Shown: positions 8,498-17,550, counted from the stretch's first letter. The stretch is DNA of 64,000 nt from JAKFDK01 sp036676195 (GCA_036676195.1 JAKFDK010000081.1:1-64000), one strand, 5' to 3'. Notes: generated by a model from the sequence alone, not told the origin. A program made the numbers and translations.

Positions 8498-9751
8498 TTA
8501 CGAGGATTTCGGAGTGAGGCCCAGAATCTGGTCAGCCAGACGTTCGTAGTCTTGCAAGACGTTAGGGACCCGATGGGGCCGCTCGTTTTCCAACACCCAA
8601 CGGTCAATTCGCTTCAGTTCGTCGTGATACTCAACAGTCAGGCATTTGTCTGGCACCCAGGGGTGCTTTGCAACCGTGTCTGCCGCCGTCAATCCAGAGC
8701 GCCGTTCGCTCTCCCTATGGATCAGCGTCTTAACCCAGAACAGCTCCGGGCTATGGCGCCCCTGTGGAATGCGCTGTCGATATTGGTCAAGTAGCGCCAT
8801 CCCCTCCAGGTTCTGGCTGTTGTCGTAGTAGAACGCACAGATGACGTCGGCGTATTTAAAGAGCAGGCTGCCCCCGATGTCCGCGATGCCTGTGCGGGAA
8901 TCGATCAGGATAAGCTCTACCTCTGGCAAAGCCTCTTCCAGGTGCGTAAACAATTGGTCCAATGGGTTGGCTGGAAGTCGTTCAATGTGTTCGATGGACG
9001 CATAGGCCAACTTCTCCGCGTATAGAGAATCCACACGCCCGGCAGGAAGTATATGTATCCGTCCATTTCCCCCAACTTCCAGGGAAACCTTTTGGAGGTA
9101 CTCGTTCCCTAAACGATACTTTCGATTTTCCGCATCTAAAGCGGAAAGGACAGGACGTTCTACCAGGTAGTCGACCACGCCCTTCTGGGGCATTTCGGAT
9201 GGCCAGAGGGTAATTGCCGCCAGGCCGGGCGCCTCCAGATCAAAGTCGACCAACGCTACCTGCTTACCGCGGTTTGCCAGTACCCATGCCGTTAAGAGCA
9301 GCCCGGTGGTCCGCCCTACTCCACCCTTATAGGAGTAAAAGACCACACGCTTCGCCCGCCCCGGGGATGCCGTTTTTAGTTGACCAGGTTCCAGCCAGTG
9401 CCGCAAGTGGGGCGGCGGCATGCACTTCAACTCATCCGCACCGGGGCAAAATAACTGCTTGAGATAATAATCCTCGTCAATGGCACTGGACGTGAGAAAA
9501 TAGATAGAATCAGGATCAAACGGCCGGGCCACCCCATCAAATCTCCGCCCTGCGCGCATGAACTCGTCCCGCTTCTCCCAGAAGCGGCGTGCACAATCCT
9601 CCGGCCCTTCTTCTGGCCCCATTTCTACATAAAGACCCAGCAACCCCATGCTGTCCCGAATCAATCGGTATCGTAACCTAAGGGCGTCCAGTACAGCGTC
9701 GATTTCCGTTTCAGTCAGCAGTTCTCGCTGAAACCGCTCCAATTCGGCCAT
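8498..9751 (-). CDS. Locus A second gene: KGGVGR-motif variant SIMIBI ATPase
   Basis: This 417-residue ATPase resembles ParA/MinD. The fold's signature region reads YSYKGGVGRTT (141-149): the signature lysine is kept but the P-loop lysine is arginine. It is followed by DFDLEAPGL and by LILIDSRTGIADIGG (Walker B-like). The N-terminal 130 residues form a cassette-specific domain, with RYRLI and RPFDPD shared with locus C. Known KGGVGR-variant ATPases are recurrent in actinobacterial and other conflict-type gene neighbourhoods, but their biochemistry is poorly known. The start ATG overlaps the HEPN stop as TAATG, so the genes are coupled. There is no ParB-like gene or centromere-like repeat nearby, so plasmid or chromosome partition is unlikely. 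Confidence 0.88.
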   Translation of the reverse strand: MAELERFQRELLTETEIDAVLDALRLRYRLIRDSMGLLGLYVEMGPEEGPEDCARRFWEKRDEFMRAGRRFDGVARPFDPDSIYFLTSSAIDEDYYLKQLFCPGADELKCMPPPHLRHWLEPGQLKTASPGRAKRVVFYSYKGGVGRTTGLLLTAWVLANRGKQVALVDFDLEAPGLAAITLWPSEMPQKGVVDYLVERPVLSALDAENRKYRLGNEYLQKVSLEVGGNGRIHILPAGRVDSLYAEKLAYASIEHIERLPANPLDQLFTHLEEALPEVELILIDSRTGIADIGGSLLFKYADVICAFYYDNSQNLEGMALLDQYRQRIPQGRHSPELFWVKTLIHRESERRSGLTAADTVAKHPWVPDKCLTVEYHDELKRIDRWVLENERPHRVPNVLQDYERLADQILGLTPKSS

Positions 9752-10326
9752 TATAGCATTAACTCCCCCATGACGGTATTAAGGAAATCGTCCACCGTGT
9801 CAAAGAACTCCTTGGCCTGGTCTGGGTCCTGAATCCATGCTGTCTGGTAGCGGCGCCGCACACGCCAATCCGTAAACAGTATCTTATTGCTGTTAGCAAA
9901 ATACCAGTTGATGGCTGTGTTCGGGGCGAATTCTCTCAAGGCTTTCATTAGCACACGAAGGTCGTGGGTTTTGTAACTGTTTCTGGGCTCGGGCGTACAG
10001 CCTCGCGGGGTCACAGGCTGGCCGCACTCAGAATTGGGACAAGTGACGTTCCCAACACAGTAGGGACAGGGCACCAGTGTTTTACAGCGTGAACACTTGA
10101 CCTCATGACTCTGAGGTTCGGAAAACTCGTCAAATGTGTTCTTTCCCTTGGCCTTCATCAGGGCGGCCTTTAATAGCATCTCCACCGTGTATCCGGCCAA
10201 ATAGCAGGCGGCCGACAAGTCTGCCGCCGTTGCATCCTTAATATTCCGTAGTTTTCGAGCTGAGGTGAGCCGCGCCAGGGCAGCGTTTCTCCAATCGGTT
10301 ACAGACATTCTCTCATCGTCTTCCAC
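9751..10326 (-). CDS. Locus A first gene: HEPN-like protein with cysteine-rich insert
   Basis: This 191-residue helical protein is of HEPN type. The diagnostic helix CYLAGYTVEMLLKAAL (about 46-61) and the late W-R-V-R-R-R-Y followed by an amphipathic helix match HEPN proteins. Between the two halves is an insert with CSRC, CPYC and CPNSEC plus another Cys, most likely a zinc ribbon or pair of knuckles; locus C lacks it. The canonical HEPN RNase motif (R-x4-6-H) is not obvious, so RNase activity should not be assumed. The start is GTG 10326; an internal ATG at 10308 is possible. The region is visibly less GC-rich than its surroundings, which supports horizontal acquisition. Confidence 0.8.
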   Translation of the reverse strand: MEDDERMSVTDWRNAALARLTSARKLRNIKDATAADLSAACYLAGYTVEMLLKAALMKAKGKNTFDEFSEPQSHEVKCSRCKTLVPCPYCVGNVTCPNSECGQPVTPRGCTPEPRNSYKTHDLRVLMKALREFAPNTAINWYFANSNKILFTDWRVRRRYQTAWIQDPDQAKEFFDTVDDFLNTVMGELML

Positions 10327-10522
10327 AAATGCTTCACCATCCTATGCGGTGATCGACCGTGCTATTTGAACACAATAAGAAAATTCTTCGCTGCACCGAT
10401 CACATACTCCTGTAAATGCTTACGCACTGGATGGCGGCACGATCCTGACGCCCATGACCCCAAAAGGGCAGGGGGGAAGCGCCGCCGCGCTCCCCCTGCC
10501 GACCGCAACCGGGGCGGTGGCC

Positions 10523-12247
10523 TCAGCCTCCCCCGCCCCGGTTGAACGGTGGTATGCCAGTTCCTCCCCCCACCGCCTCCGTAAACACCAGGCAGGTGGT
10601 ACAGGTATCGCCGTGCTGGTGGCAGAACCGGACCGGGTTTTCCCAGCAGGCCACCGCCGTGGGTGTCCGGTTGGGACAACTGGAGCAGACTTCCGGCGGG
10701 AGTTGCTTGATCTCCCAGCAGGGACTGACGGGGCGGCCGGACGGGGCCTGGTGGCGTAAATTCCGAAAGGCGTTTGCCAACGCCTCCACTACCTGCGGAT
10801 CAAACTGGGTGCCGCCGGCGGCCAGCATTTCAGCGAGTGCCCGGCTGAAGGGCAGCCCGCTGCGGTAGGTCCGGCCGGTGGTCTTGGCATCGAACACATC
10901 GGCCACCGCGAGGATCCGGGCCCCCAGGGGAATGTCTTCCCTGCTCAGGCCGCGGGGAAAGCCCCGCCCGTCCCAGCGCTCATGGTGAGCTGCCACCATA
11001 GCGGCCAGCGGCGCACTGTCCTGAACGGGCGCCACCAACTGCGCCCCCACCTCGGCGTGGTTTTTCACCTGTTCGTACTCGGCGGCCGTCATCCGGGTCG
11101 ATTTAAACATCAGCCCCGAGGGGAGGGTGATCATGCCCACGTCGTGCAGAAAAGCCGCCAGGGCCACATCCTCCACCTGCGCGGGGCTCAGGCCGAGTTC
11201 CCGGGCGATCAGCCGGCTGTAACGGGCCAGGCGGTCGGAATGCCCCAGGCTCTGCTGGGTCAGGCCGTCGATGGCATAGACCAGGCTGCACAGGGCGGCC
11301 AGGTAGCTGGGACCGGCCTGCCGGGCGAGCTCCTCCTGGGCGACCAGGTGCCCGATCCGATTGCCCAGGGTCCACAGCACCGCCCGGCGGTACTCGTTCC
11401 ACTCCGGCGGGGCGGGCAAAAACAGGTAGAGGCCGCCGGCCGGCATGTCCCGGACCAGGGCCGGAACTGCCACCACCGTGTGGACGGCGCCCCCCGGTGG
11501 CTGCCACTGGGATTCGGTCAGGGTATGGGTGCGGTTCTCCCCATGGGCGAGGCGGAATGCTTCCCACCACTCACGGCCCTGCCCGCAGGCGGCCAGGCAC
11601 TCCCAGGCGCCGGCACTGCCGGAAACAGCCACCATGGCCGCATCGATGGCGCCAAAGGGCATGGTGCCCAGCCGGAGGAGCAGATCGGCGGTAGACTCGG
11701 GCCGGAAAACCGCATCCAGAGCGGTCTGGCAGCTACGAATCAGGCCGGACAGCCGCGCCTGCTCGTGCTGGGCACTGACCAGGGCATGGGCCATCCGCAG
11801 CACGTGAGCGCCGGTCCGGGCCCACCGGGCCAGTTCTTCAGACTGGGCCGGGGAAAGTGTGGAATGCCGCCGCCCACCCGGCAGACGGTAGCGGATCACC
11901 GCCCAGGGAGTCACCGGCACATCCAGCCAGGGGTCCTCCCGGCTTCCCCACACCCGGGGCCGGAACTGGTCGTCGGCGGGCCGTTCCAGGGTCAGGGGCA
12001 CGACCTCCGCCACCTCTTCCCGATCAAAACCGGCCCCGGCGGTGGCAGGCGCGCTCCGGCTGGCCCGGAGATGGACGGCACGTCCCTCCCGGTCCAGCCA
12101 GTACACGTATAATCCCTGATGGTGCACGAACGGATCGACCTGAGCCGCCACGCTGGAGGCGAGCACCTCCTCACTGGTACAGTCGGCCGGTGTGAGGGTC
12201 AGTGCCGGGTGCCGGGGAGCACGGGAACCACGGAAGAACCAGCTCAT
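10523..12247 (-). CDS. HD-GYP-type phosphodiesterase with Cys-rich C-terminal tail
   Basis: This 574-residue protein has a GAF-like/unknown N-terminal half and an HD-GYP domain at about 345-520. Metal-binding elements include HSDRLARYS, FLHDVGM, KNHAEVGA and AAHHERWDGRGFP. The GYP signature reads GFP, a common conservative variant. Family members hydrolyse cyclic di-GMP. The last 70 residues contain about eight cysteines (for example CSSCPN and CTTC) and end in a Gly run, suggesting a metal- or redox-sensing tail not usual for the family. I chose ATG 12247 because GAGGCGG lies eight bases upstream; the open frame extends to 12409 without a site. It stands alone. A GC-rich hairpin (10507-10543) overlaps its stop codon and may act as terminator. 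Confidence 0.88.
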   Translation of the reverse strand: MSWFFRGSRAPRHPALTLTPADCTSEEVLASSVAAQVDPFVHHQGLYVYWLDREGRAVHLRASRSAPATAGAGFDREEVAEVVPLTLERPADDQFRPRVWGSREDPWLDVPVTPWAVIRYRLPGGRRHSTLSPAQSEELARWARTGAHVLRMAHALVSAQHEQARLSGLIRSCQTALDAVFRPESTADLLLRLGTMPFGAIDAAMVAVSGSAGAWECLAACGQGREWWEAFRLAHGENRTHTLTESQWQPPGGAVHTVVAVPALVRDMPAGGLYLFLPAPPEWNEYRRAVLWTLGNRIGHLVAQEELARQAGPSYLAALCSLVYAIDGLTQQSLGHSDRLARYSRLIARELGLSPAQVEDVALAAFLHDVGMITLPSGLMFKSTRMTAAEYEQVKNHAEVGAQLVAPVQDSAPLAAMVAAHHERWDGRGFPRGLSREDIPLGARILAVADVFDAKTTGRTYRSGLPFSRALAEMLAAGGTQFDPQVVEALANAFRNLRHQAPSGRPVSPCWEIKQLPPEVCSSCPNRTPTAVACWENPVRFCHQHGDTCTTCLVFTEAVGGGTGIPPFNRGGGG

Positions 12248-12403
12248 GCCGCACCGCCTCGGGACGGTCGGGTGCAGCCAGTCCGCCATACCGGGGCTTT
12301 GTACATCGATTATTACCCCCTGGGCCGATCCATTGTTTCTATATACTACAGAATAATTTTCCTTCACTGACTTGGGGGTGTCAATAAAAATCTTGGCCGC
12401 CAG

Positions 12404-12619
12404 GCACATCCACTGGAGCTGCCATACCTGACCGGCCGGGCTGATTACCTGCCGCCTGATCCGACCGTGGGCGGCGGCCTGATGGCCTGGTTATCCCCGC
12501 TTTACCCGCGGCGCGGCATCAACCTGCGTGACCGCGTCCAGCCCCTGCCCGACGACGGGAGTGTACCGTCGCTCCCCGGCTGGCGCTGGCTGCATACGCC
12601 AGGTCACACAGCCGGGCAC
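12404..12619 (+). pseudogene. Fragment of an MBL-fold hydrolase
   Basis: The plus strand translates to a middle piece of an MBL-fold protein: LELPYLTGRADYLPPDPTVG, then SPLYPRRGINL, then LPGWRWLHTPGHTAGH, which contains the H-x4-H part of the metal site. There is no start, no N-terminal HxHxDH motif and no C-terminal half. The frame runs on into sequence antisense to the ABC gene. It is sandwiched between the HD-GYP upstream region and the 3' end of the ABC ATPase gene, so it marks a deletion or rearrangement boundary. Confidence 0.7.
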
Positions 12620-12657
12620 GGCGATTTTGACCGCCTGGCCAGGCCCGAACATGGGCG

Positions 12658-13950
12658 TTACGTGCTCAGCCGGGCGGCCGGCAACACCCCGGCCATCAGC
12701 AGACCCAGGCGGTCCACATCCGCCGCCTCCGCCGGCAGCACATCCATGATTCTGCCCTCGTATATCACGGCGATGCGGTCGCAGAGGGCGAGGATTTCCT
12801 CCAGATCCTCGGCGATCAGCAGTACCCCGGCGCCGCGGGCCCGGGCCTGCAGCAGAACCTGGTGCACATACTCAATAGCCCCTACATCGAGGCCGCGGGT
12901 CGGGTAGGCGGCCACCAGCACGGCCGGCTGGCGGGCCGTCTCCCGTGCCAGCACCACCTTCTGAATGTTGCCCCCGGACAGGCTGCCGGTGGCCGTTTCC
13001 AGCGAGGGAGTCCTGACAGCGAATGCCTGCACCAGTTCGGCACAGCGCTCCCGGATCACCCCGAACCGCAAGAACCCCCGCCGGCTCAGCGGCGGCCGGG
13101 GGTGGTCACGCAAAATCAGGTTCTCCCACACCGAAAAGGTGGGAATCGTCCCCACCGTCAGGCGGTCCTCCGGCACGTAGCCCAGGCCGGCAGCCATGAT
13201 CCGGGCCGGTGAGCGGTGGGTGATCCGGCGCTGCTGCAGCCAGATCTCGCCCTGGCTGGTGCGCCGCAGTCCGGCAGTCACCTCGGCCAGCTCCTTCTGC
13301 CCGTTGCCGGAAACCCCGGCCAGGCCAAGGATTTCACCGGCGCAGAGCTGCAGGCCCGACTGGGCCATGCCCTTGAGCACAGCAACCAGGTCGGCTGCTT
13401 CCTGGGGGGTGAGCACGGCAGTGGGCTCGTCGAGCACCAGCAGGTCGGCGCCGCGATACAGGGCTTTGAGGATCTCCACCCGTTGCTGCTGCCCCACGCT
13501 GAGCTGCCACACGTACGCCCCGGGGTTGACGTTCAGGCCGTACTGCCGGGAGAGGCGGACGATGCGCTTGGCCGCTGCATCCAGGTCCAGCAGCACCCCC
13601 CGGCGGGAAGGCAGGCCCAGCACCACGTTTTCAACCACGGTGAGGCTGGGCACCAGCATGAAGTGCTGATGTACCATACCAATCCCCAGTCCGATGGCGT
13701 CGAGCGGCGAGTTCAGGCTGACAGCACGGCCGTTGATCAGGATCTCCCCGGCGTCAGGCCGGTACATCCCGTAGAGCACCTTCATCAGGGTACTCTTGCC
13801 AGCCCCGTTTTCCCCCAGCAGGGCCAGGATTTCACCGGCGCGCACGTCGATGGTGACCTGATCGTTGGCCAGGACACCGGGGAAGCGTTTGACAATGCCG
13901 GTCATCTGAAGCCGCTCAATGCGCGGTGCTGTCTGCATGGCTGCGCCCAC
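12658..13950 (-). CDS. Nucleoside-type ABC transporter ATPase with internal deletion
   Basis: This is a tandem ATPase of the sugar/nucleoside (YufO/BMP) uptake class: 430 residues against the usual 500 or more. The first nucleotide domain has GENGAGKST, a Q-loop (HQHFM), LSVGQQQRV and LLVLDEPTAV. The chain then jumps from VLKGMAQSG directly to CAGEILGLAGVSGNG of the second domain, near base 13355. Missing are the first H-loop and the start of domain two, roughly 75-80 residues. The second signature (LSGGNIQKV) and PTRGLD remain. The frame stays open across the junction, so it was translated or lost bases in multiples of three. Function is doubtful. It follows the permease-BMP fusion by 9 bp. 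The exact start is uncertain (GTG 13950 or ATG 13938). Confidence 0.8.
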   Translation of the reverse strand: MGAAMQTAPRIERLQMTGIVKRFPGVLANDQVTIDVRAGEILALLGENGAGKSTLMKVLYGMYRPDAGEILINGRAVSLNSPLDAIGLGIGMVHQHFMLVPSLTVVENVVLGLPSRRGVLLDLDAAAKRIVRLSRQYGLNVNPGAYVWQLSVGQQQRVEILKALYRGADLLVLDEPTAVLTPQEAADLVAVLKGMAQSGLQLCAGEILGLAGVSGNGQKELAEVTAGLRRTSQGEIWLQQRRITHRSPARIMAAGLGYVPEDRLTVGTIPTFSVWENLILRDHPRPPLSRRGFLRFGVIRERCAELVQAFAVRTPSLETATGSLSGGNIQKVVLARETARQPAVLVAAYPTRGLDVGAIEYVHQVLLQARARGAGVLLIAEDLEEILALCDRIAVIYEGRIMDVLPAEAADVDRLGLLMAGVLPAARLST

Positions 13951-13959
13951 TTTCCCCGT

Positions 13960-14685
13960 TCAGTTCTTGGGGAGCTCCACCTTGAGCTTGCCGCTGGTAA
14001 TGTCCTGCCTGGCCTTTTCCAGGGCTTGCTTGGCTTCGGCCGTAAGGCGGGACTCCAGCTTGGGGTTCACCTTCAGTTCCAGGGTGCCGTCAGCAAACGA
14101 CAGGGTCAGGTGCTCCCCGCCCAGCTTGCCCTGGGCCCGCAGGTCGATCATTTTCTGCACGACCTTCTGCCAGTTGTAGACCTGGGCCGCCAGCACCGTG
14201 TCCGGGGCCAGGCCGGCCTGGTCCATGTCGGTGGACACCCACATAGCTCCCGGACGGGCGGCCACCGCCCGCACCGCCCCCACCGACTGCTGGGCGGAGC
14301 CGGTCAGGATATCGGCCCCTGCGTCCATGTGTACCTTGGCCACCTCGCCCGCCTGGACCAGGTCACCGAAGGAGCCGGTAGCCAGGGCCACAGCCGCCCC
14401 GGCAACGGTCCCGGCCAGCATCTGGCCCTCGCCGCCGATATTCAGAATACCGGTGCGAAAGGAGGCGACAATGCCCGTTCCGACCAGCAGCATGGGCGTG
14501 GCGCGCACCAGGGTCTCCGTAAGGCCGTAGCGCCCGCTCACCGGCCCGGTGAACATGGCCAGATAGGCCTTGGCCGGGTTCACCCCGGTCAGGCCCAACA
14601 GGATCGCCCCCACCAGCAGACCAGCCGCCAGCGCTCCGACCAGAACGAGGATCTGTACGCCCACTGCAGCCACGCGCTGCTTCAT
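13960..14685 (-). pseudogene. In-frame fusion of ABC permease N-terminus to BMP-family binding protein C-terminus
   Basis: The 241-residue frame begins as a nucleoside ABC permease (hydrophobic segments, then VGTGIVASFRTGILNIGGEG). Near base 14370 it switches to the C-terminal half of a BMP-family substrate-binding protein (MDAGADILTGSAQQSVGAV, WVSTDMDQAGLAPDTVL, and a lysine-rich end). A periplasmic binding lobe cannot function joined to half a permease, so this is most simply a deletion scar that removed the rest of the permease, any second permease and the first half of the binding protein. ATG 14685 has GGGAG ten bases upstream. The GSF residues at the join occur in both families, which hints at microhomology. 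Confidence 0.78.
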
Positions 14686-14916
14686 CGTCTGCATACTCCC
14701 TTTGCTCAAGCCTGGCATTGCCGGCGGGCGAGTTCCGTGTTTGATCCGGTCGTAAAAATGAACCGTGATTGTACAAGAGGCATAATCTCTTTTTAATGCA
14801 GAATTCGTATTCCTGTCAATAGTGTATGACCAGACCCAATACCCAAAAAACACCTTGCCACCCCGGCGCCGACGGTGTAAAGTGTAGTTGAAAATCTACT
14901 ATCTGACTGTAAGGGG

Positions 14917-17550
14917 ATGGGGCGGGCAGTGAGCCGCGAAACCACTTTCACACTGAACGGGCAGCCGGTCACGGTGGACCACCCCGAAGAAGCCACCTTG
15001 CTGGAAGTCCTGCGGGACCGGCTGGGCCTGACAGGGACCAAGAACGGCTGCGATGAGGGCCAGTGTGGCTCGTGCACGGTGATCATGGACGGGCGGGTGG
15101 CCCGCGCTTGCCTGATCAAGATGCCGCGGGTATCCGGGACGGCGGTCACTACCGTGGAGGGCCTGGATGCGGCCGAGCAGCAGGTGATGGTGCGGGCCTT
15201 CGGCGAAACCGGCGCCGTCCAGTGCGGCTTTTGCACGCCGGGGATCGTAATGGCCACCAAGGTTCTGCTCGACCATAACCCGCAGCCCACCCGGGAAGAG
15301 GCTGCTGCCGCCATTCAGGGCAACGTCTGCCGCTGTACCGGCTATACCAAGATTCTGGACGGGATTGATCGGGCCAGTGCGCTGCGGCGCGGTGAGGAAC
15401 CCCGGCCCTACCGGCCCCAGGCGGGGCCGCTGGGGCTGGTGGGCGCTCCCCTGGTGCGGCCCGATGCCGCGGACAAGGTCCTGGGCGGCGCCAAATACGC
15501 CGGCGACATGACGGCGCCGGGGATGCTGACCGGGGCTGTGCTGCGCAGCCGTTATCCCCGCGCCCGCGTCCTGGCCATTGACACGGCCCGGGCCAAGGCC
15601 CTGCCGGGAGTCGAGGCCGTGCTGACCGCCGCCGACATTCCGGGGCGGCGCTTTCACGGCCTGATCGACCATGACTGGCCCGTACTGGTGGCGGTAGGCG
15701 AGGAGACCCGCTATGTGGGCGATGCCGTGGCGCTGGTGGTGGCCGCTGACCCGCGCACCGCCAACCAGGCGCTGGACGCCATTACCGTGGAGTACGAGGT
15801 GCTGGCGCCACTGACCAGCCCGACCGCCGCCCTGGCCGAAGGCGCCCCACAACTGCACCCCCATGCCCCCGGCAACCTGCTGGCCGAGCACCGCATTGAC
15901 CGCGGCGACACCCAGTCTGCCCTGGCCCGCTGTGCCCACACCGTGACGCACACCTACACCACCCCCTTTATTGAACATGCCTTTCTGGAGCCGGAAGCCG
16001 CCCTGGCGGTTCCCGCCGACGGCGGACTGACGGTGTACTGCTCGGACCAGAGTGTGTTCCACTCCCGCGACGCCATTGCCGCCATGCTGAACCTGCCGCC
16101 GGAAAAGGTGCGGGTGCTGTCGCAGATGATGGGCGGCGGCTTTGGCGGCAAGGAAGACCTGAACTGCCAGCATTACGCGGCGCTGCTGGCCTGGCACACC
16201 CGGCGCCCGGTGCGGATTACCCTGACCCGCAAGGAAAGCCTGCTGGTTCACCCCAAGCGCCACGCCTTCGAGGTGACGATGACCACCGGGTGCGATGCCG
16301 AGGGGCGGCTGCTGGCCCTGGAGGCGGAGATCATCGGCGATTCCGGCGCCTATGCGTCGGTGGGTACGGCGGTGATGCAGCGGGGATGCGTGCACGCCAG
16401 CGGGCCGTATGCCATTGAAAACGTGAAGGTGCGGGCCCGGGGGGTCTATACGAATAACGTTCCCGCCGGCGCCTTCCGGGGGTTCGGCGTGAACCAGGTC
16501 GCCTTTGCCTGCGAGACCAATCTGGACCTGCTGGCGGAAAAGGTGGGCATCAGCCCGTGGGAGATCCGCTGGCGCAACGCCGTGGACGCGGGCATGCCGG
16601 TTTCCACCGGCCAGATCATGCCCAAAGGCACCGGTTTCCGGGATACCCTGCTGGCCGTGCGCGCCATTTATGAGCAGCACCCCCGGGCCGGCATTGCCTG
16701 CGCCATCAAGAATACGGGCATTGGCTGCGGCCTGCCCGATGCCGGCCGGGTCCGCCTGCAGGTGAATGGCGGCCGGATCACCATTTTCTGCGGCGGCGTC
16801 TGCATGGGCCAGGGGCTGGAGTCGGCCCTGCGCCAGATTACCGCCCAGTGCCTGGGCCTGCCGGTGGACCGCTTCGACGTGGTGCTGGCCGATACGGACA
16901 CCTGTCCGGATTCGGGCGTGACCACAGCCTCGCGCATGACGGTGTTCGGCGGCGAGGCGGCCCGCCTGGCGGCCAGGAAGTTACTGTCCACGGCGCTGGC
17001 CCTGGGCAAGCCCCTGCCGATGGCTCTGGCCGACCTGGAGGGGCAGAGCTTTTTGGGCGAGTTCCTGCCGGTGACCGACCCGCTGACCAGTGACAAGCCG
17101 AACCCGACCACCCATGTGAACTACGGCTTTGCCACCCAGGTGGTCTGCCTGGATGAGCGCGGCAAGGTGGAGCGGGTCGTGGCCGCCCACGATGTGGGCA
17201 AGGCCATTAACCGCATGAACCTGGAAGGGCAGATTGAGGGCGCCGTGGCCATGGGCCTGGGCTACGCCTTTACCGAGGAGTACGCCCTGGAAGGGGGCTA
17301 CCCCCTGAACACCACCTTTGTCAGCCTGGGACTGTGGCGGGCCAGGGAGATGCCCCAGGTGGATGTGATTCTGATTGAAAAGGGGATGGATTCCCCGGCC
17401 TTCGGCGCCAAGGGCATCGGCGAGATTGCCAGCATCCCGACCGCACCGGCCGCCGCCGCCGCTTACCGCCGCCTGGACGGACGGCTGCGGCTGTCGCTGC
17501 CCCTGGCGGACACAGCCTATCGCCGGCCGCGTCGGCCCGTTGCCCGTTAG
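14917..17550 (+). CDS. Xanthine dehydrogenase, two-domain (2Fe-2S plus molybdopterin), selenium-dependent type
   Basis: This 877-residue molybdenum hydroxylase oxidises xanthine or a related purine. The N-terminus binds two 2Fe-2S clusters: NGCDEGQCGSCTV and CGFCTPG, NVCRCTGY. The rest is the molybdopterin domain with QMMGGGFGGKED, PAGAFRGFG and, near the C-terminus, FGAKGIGE containing the catalytic Glu. No FAD domain lies between them, and none is encoded next door, as in the fused enzymes called selenium-dependent xanthine dehydrogenase. The selenium there is a labile cofactor, so no in-frame UGA is expected or seen. ATG 14917 abuts AAGGGG; GTG 14929 is the better-spaced alternative start. 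It is followed 88 bp later by an XRE-cupin regulator. Confidence 0.92.
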   Translation: MGRAVSRETTFTLNGQPVTVDHPEEATLLEVLRDRLGLTGTKNGCDEGQCGSCTVIMDGRVARACLIKMPRVSGTAVTTVEGLDAAEQQVMVRAFGETGAVQCGFCTPGIVMATKVLLDHNPQPTREEAAAAIQGNVCRCTGYTKILDGIDRASALRRGEEPRPYRPQAGPLGLVGAPLVRPDAADKVLGGAKYAGDMTAPGMLTGAVLRSRYPRARVLAIDTARAKALPGVEAVLTAADIPGRRFHGLIDHDWPVLVAVGEETRYVGDAVALVVAADPRTANQALDAITVEYEVLAPLTSPTAALAEGAPQLHPHAPGNLLAEHRIDRGDTQSALARCAHTVTHTYTTPFIEHAFLEPEAALAVPADGGLTVYCSDQSVFHSRDAIAAMLNLPPEKVRVLSQMMGGGFGGKEDLNCQHYAALLAWHTRRPVRITLTRKESLLVHPKRHAFEVTMTTGCDAEGRLLALEAEIIGDSGAYASVGTAVMQRGCVHASGPYAIENVKVRARGVYTNNVPAGAFRGFGVNQVAFACETNLDLLAEKVGISPWEIRWRNAVDAGMPVSTGQIMPKGTGFRDTLLAVRAIYEQHPRAGIACAIKNTGIGCGLPDAGRVRLQVNGGRITIFCGGVCMGQGLESALRQITAQCLGLPVDRFDVVLADTDTCPDSGVTTASRMTVFGGEAARLAARKLLSTALALGKPLPMALADLEGQSFLGEFLPVTDPLTSDKPNPTTHVNYGFATQVVCLDERGKVERVVAAHDVGKAINRMNLEGQIEGAVAMGLGYAFTEEYALEGGYPLNTTFVSLGLWRAREMPQVDVILIEKGMDSPAFGAKGIGEIASIPTAPAAAAAYRRLDGRLRLSLPLADTAYRRPRRPVAR

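Noticed and set aside
8498..9751. Chromosome or plasmid partition (ParA) role for the SIMIBI ATPases
   Set aside because: No ParB-like gene or repeated centromere-like sites nearby, an altered P-loop, and a constant HEPN partner argue against partition.
9751..10326. Calling the HEPN proteins active RNases
   Set aside because: The R-x4-6-H catalytic motif is not visible in loci A or C, so nuclease activity is not supported by the sequence.
14917..17550. Selenocysteine in the xanthine dehydrogenase
   Set aside because: No in-frame UGA is present; selenium in this family is a labile cofactor rather than selenocysteine.
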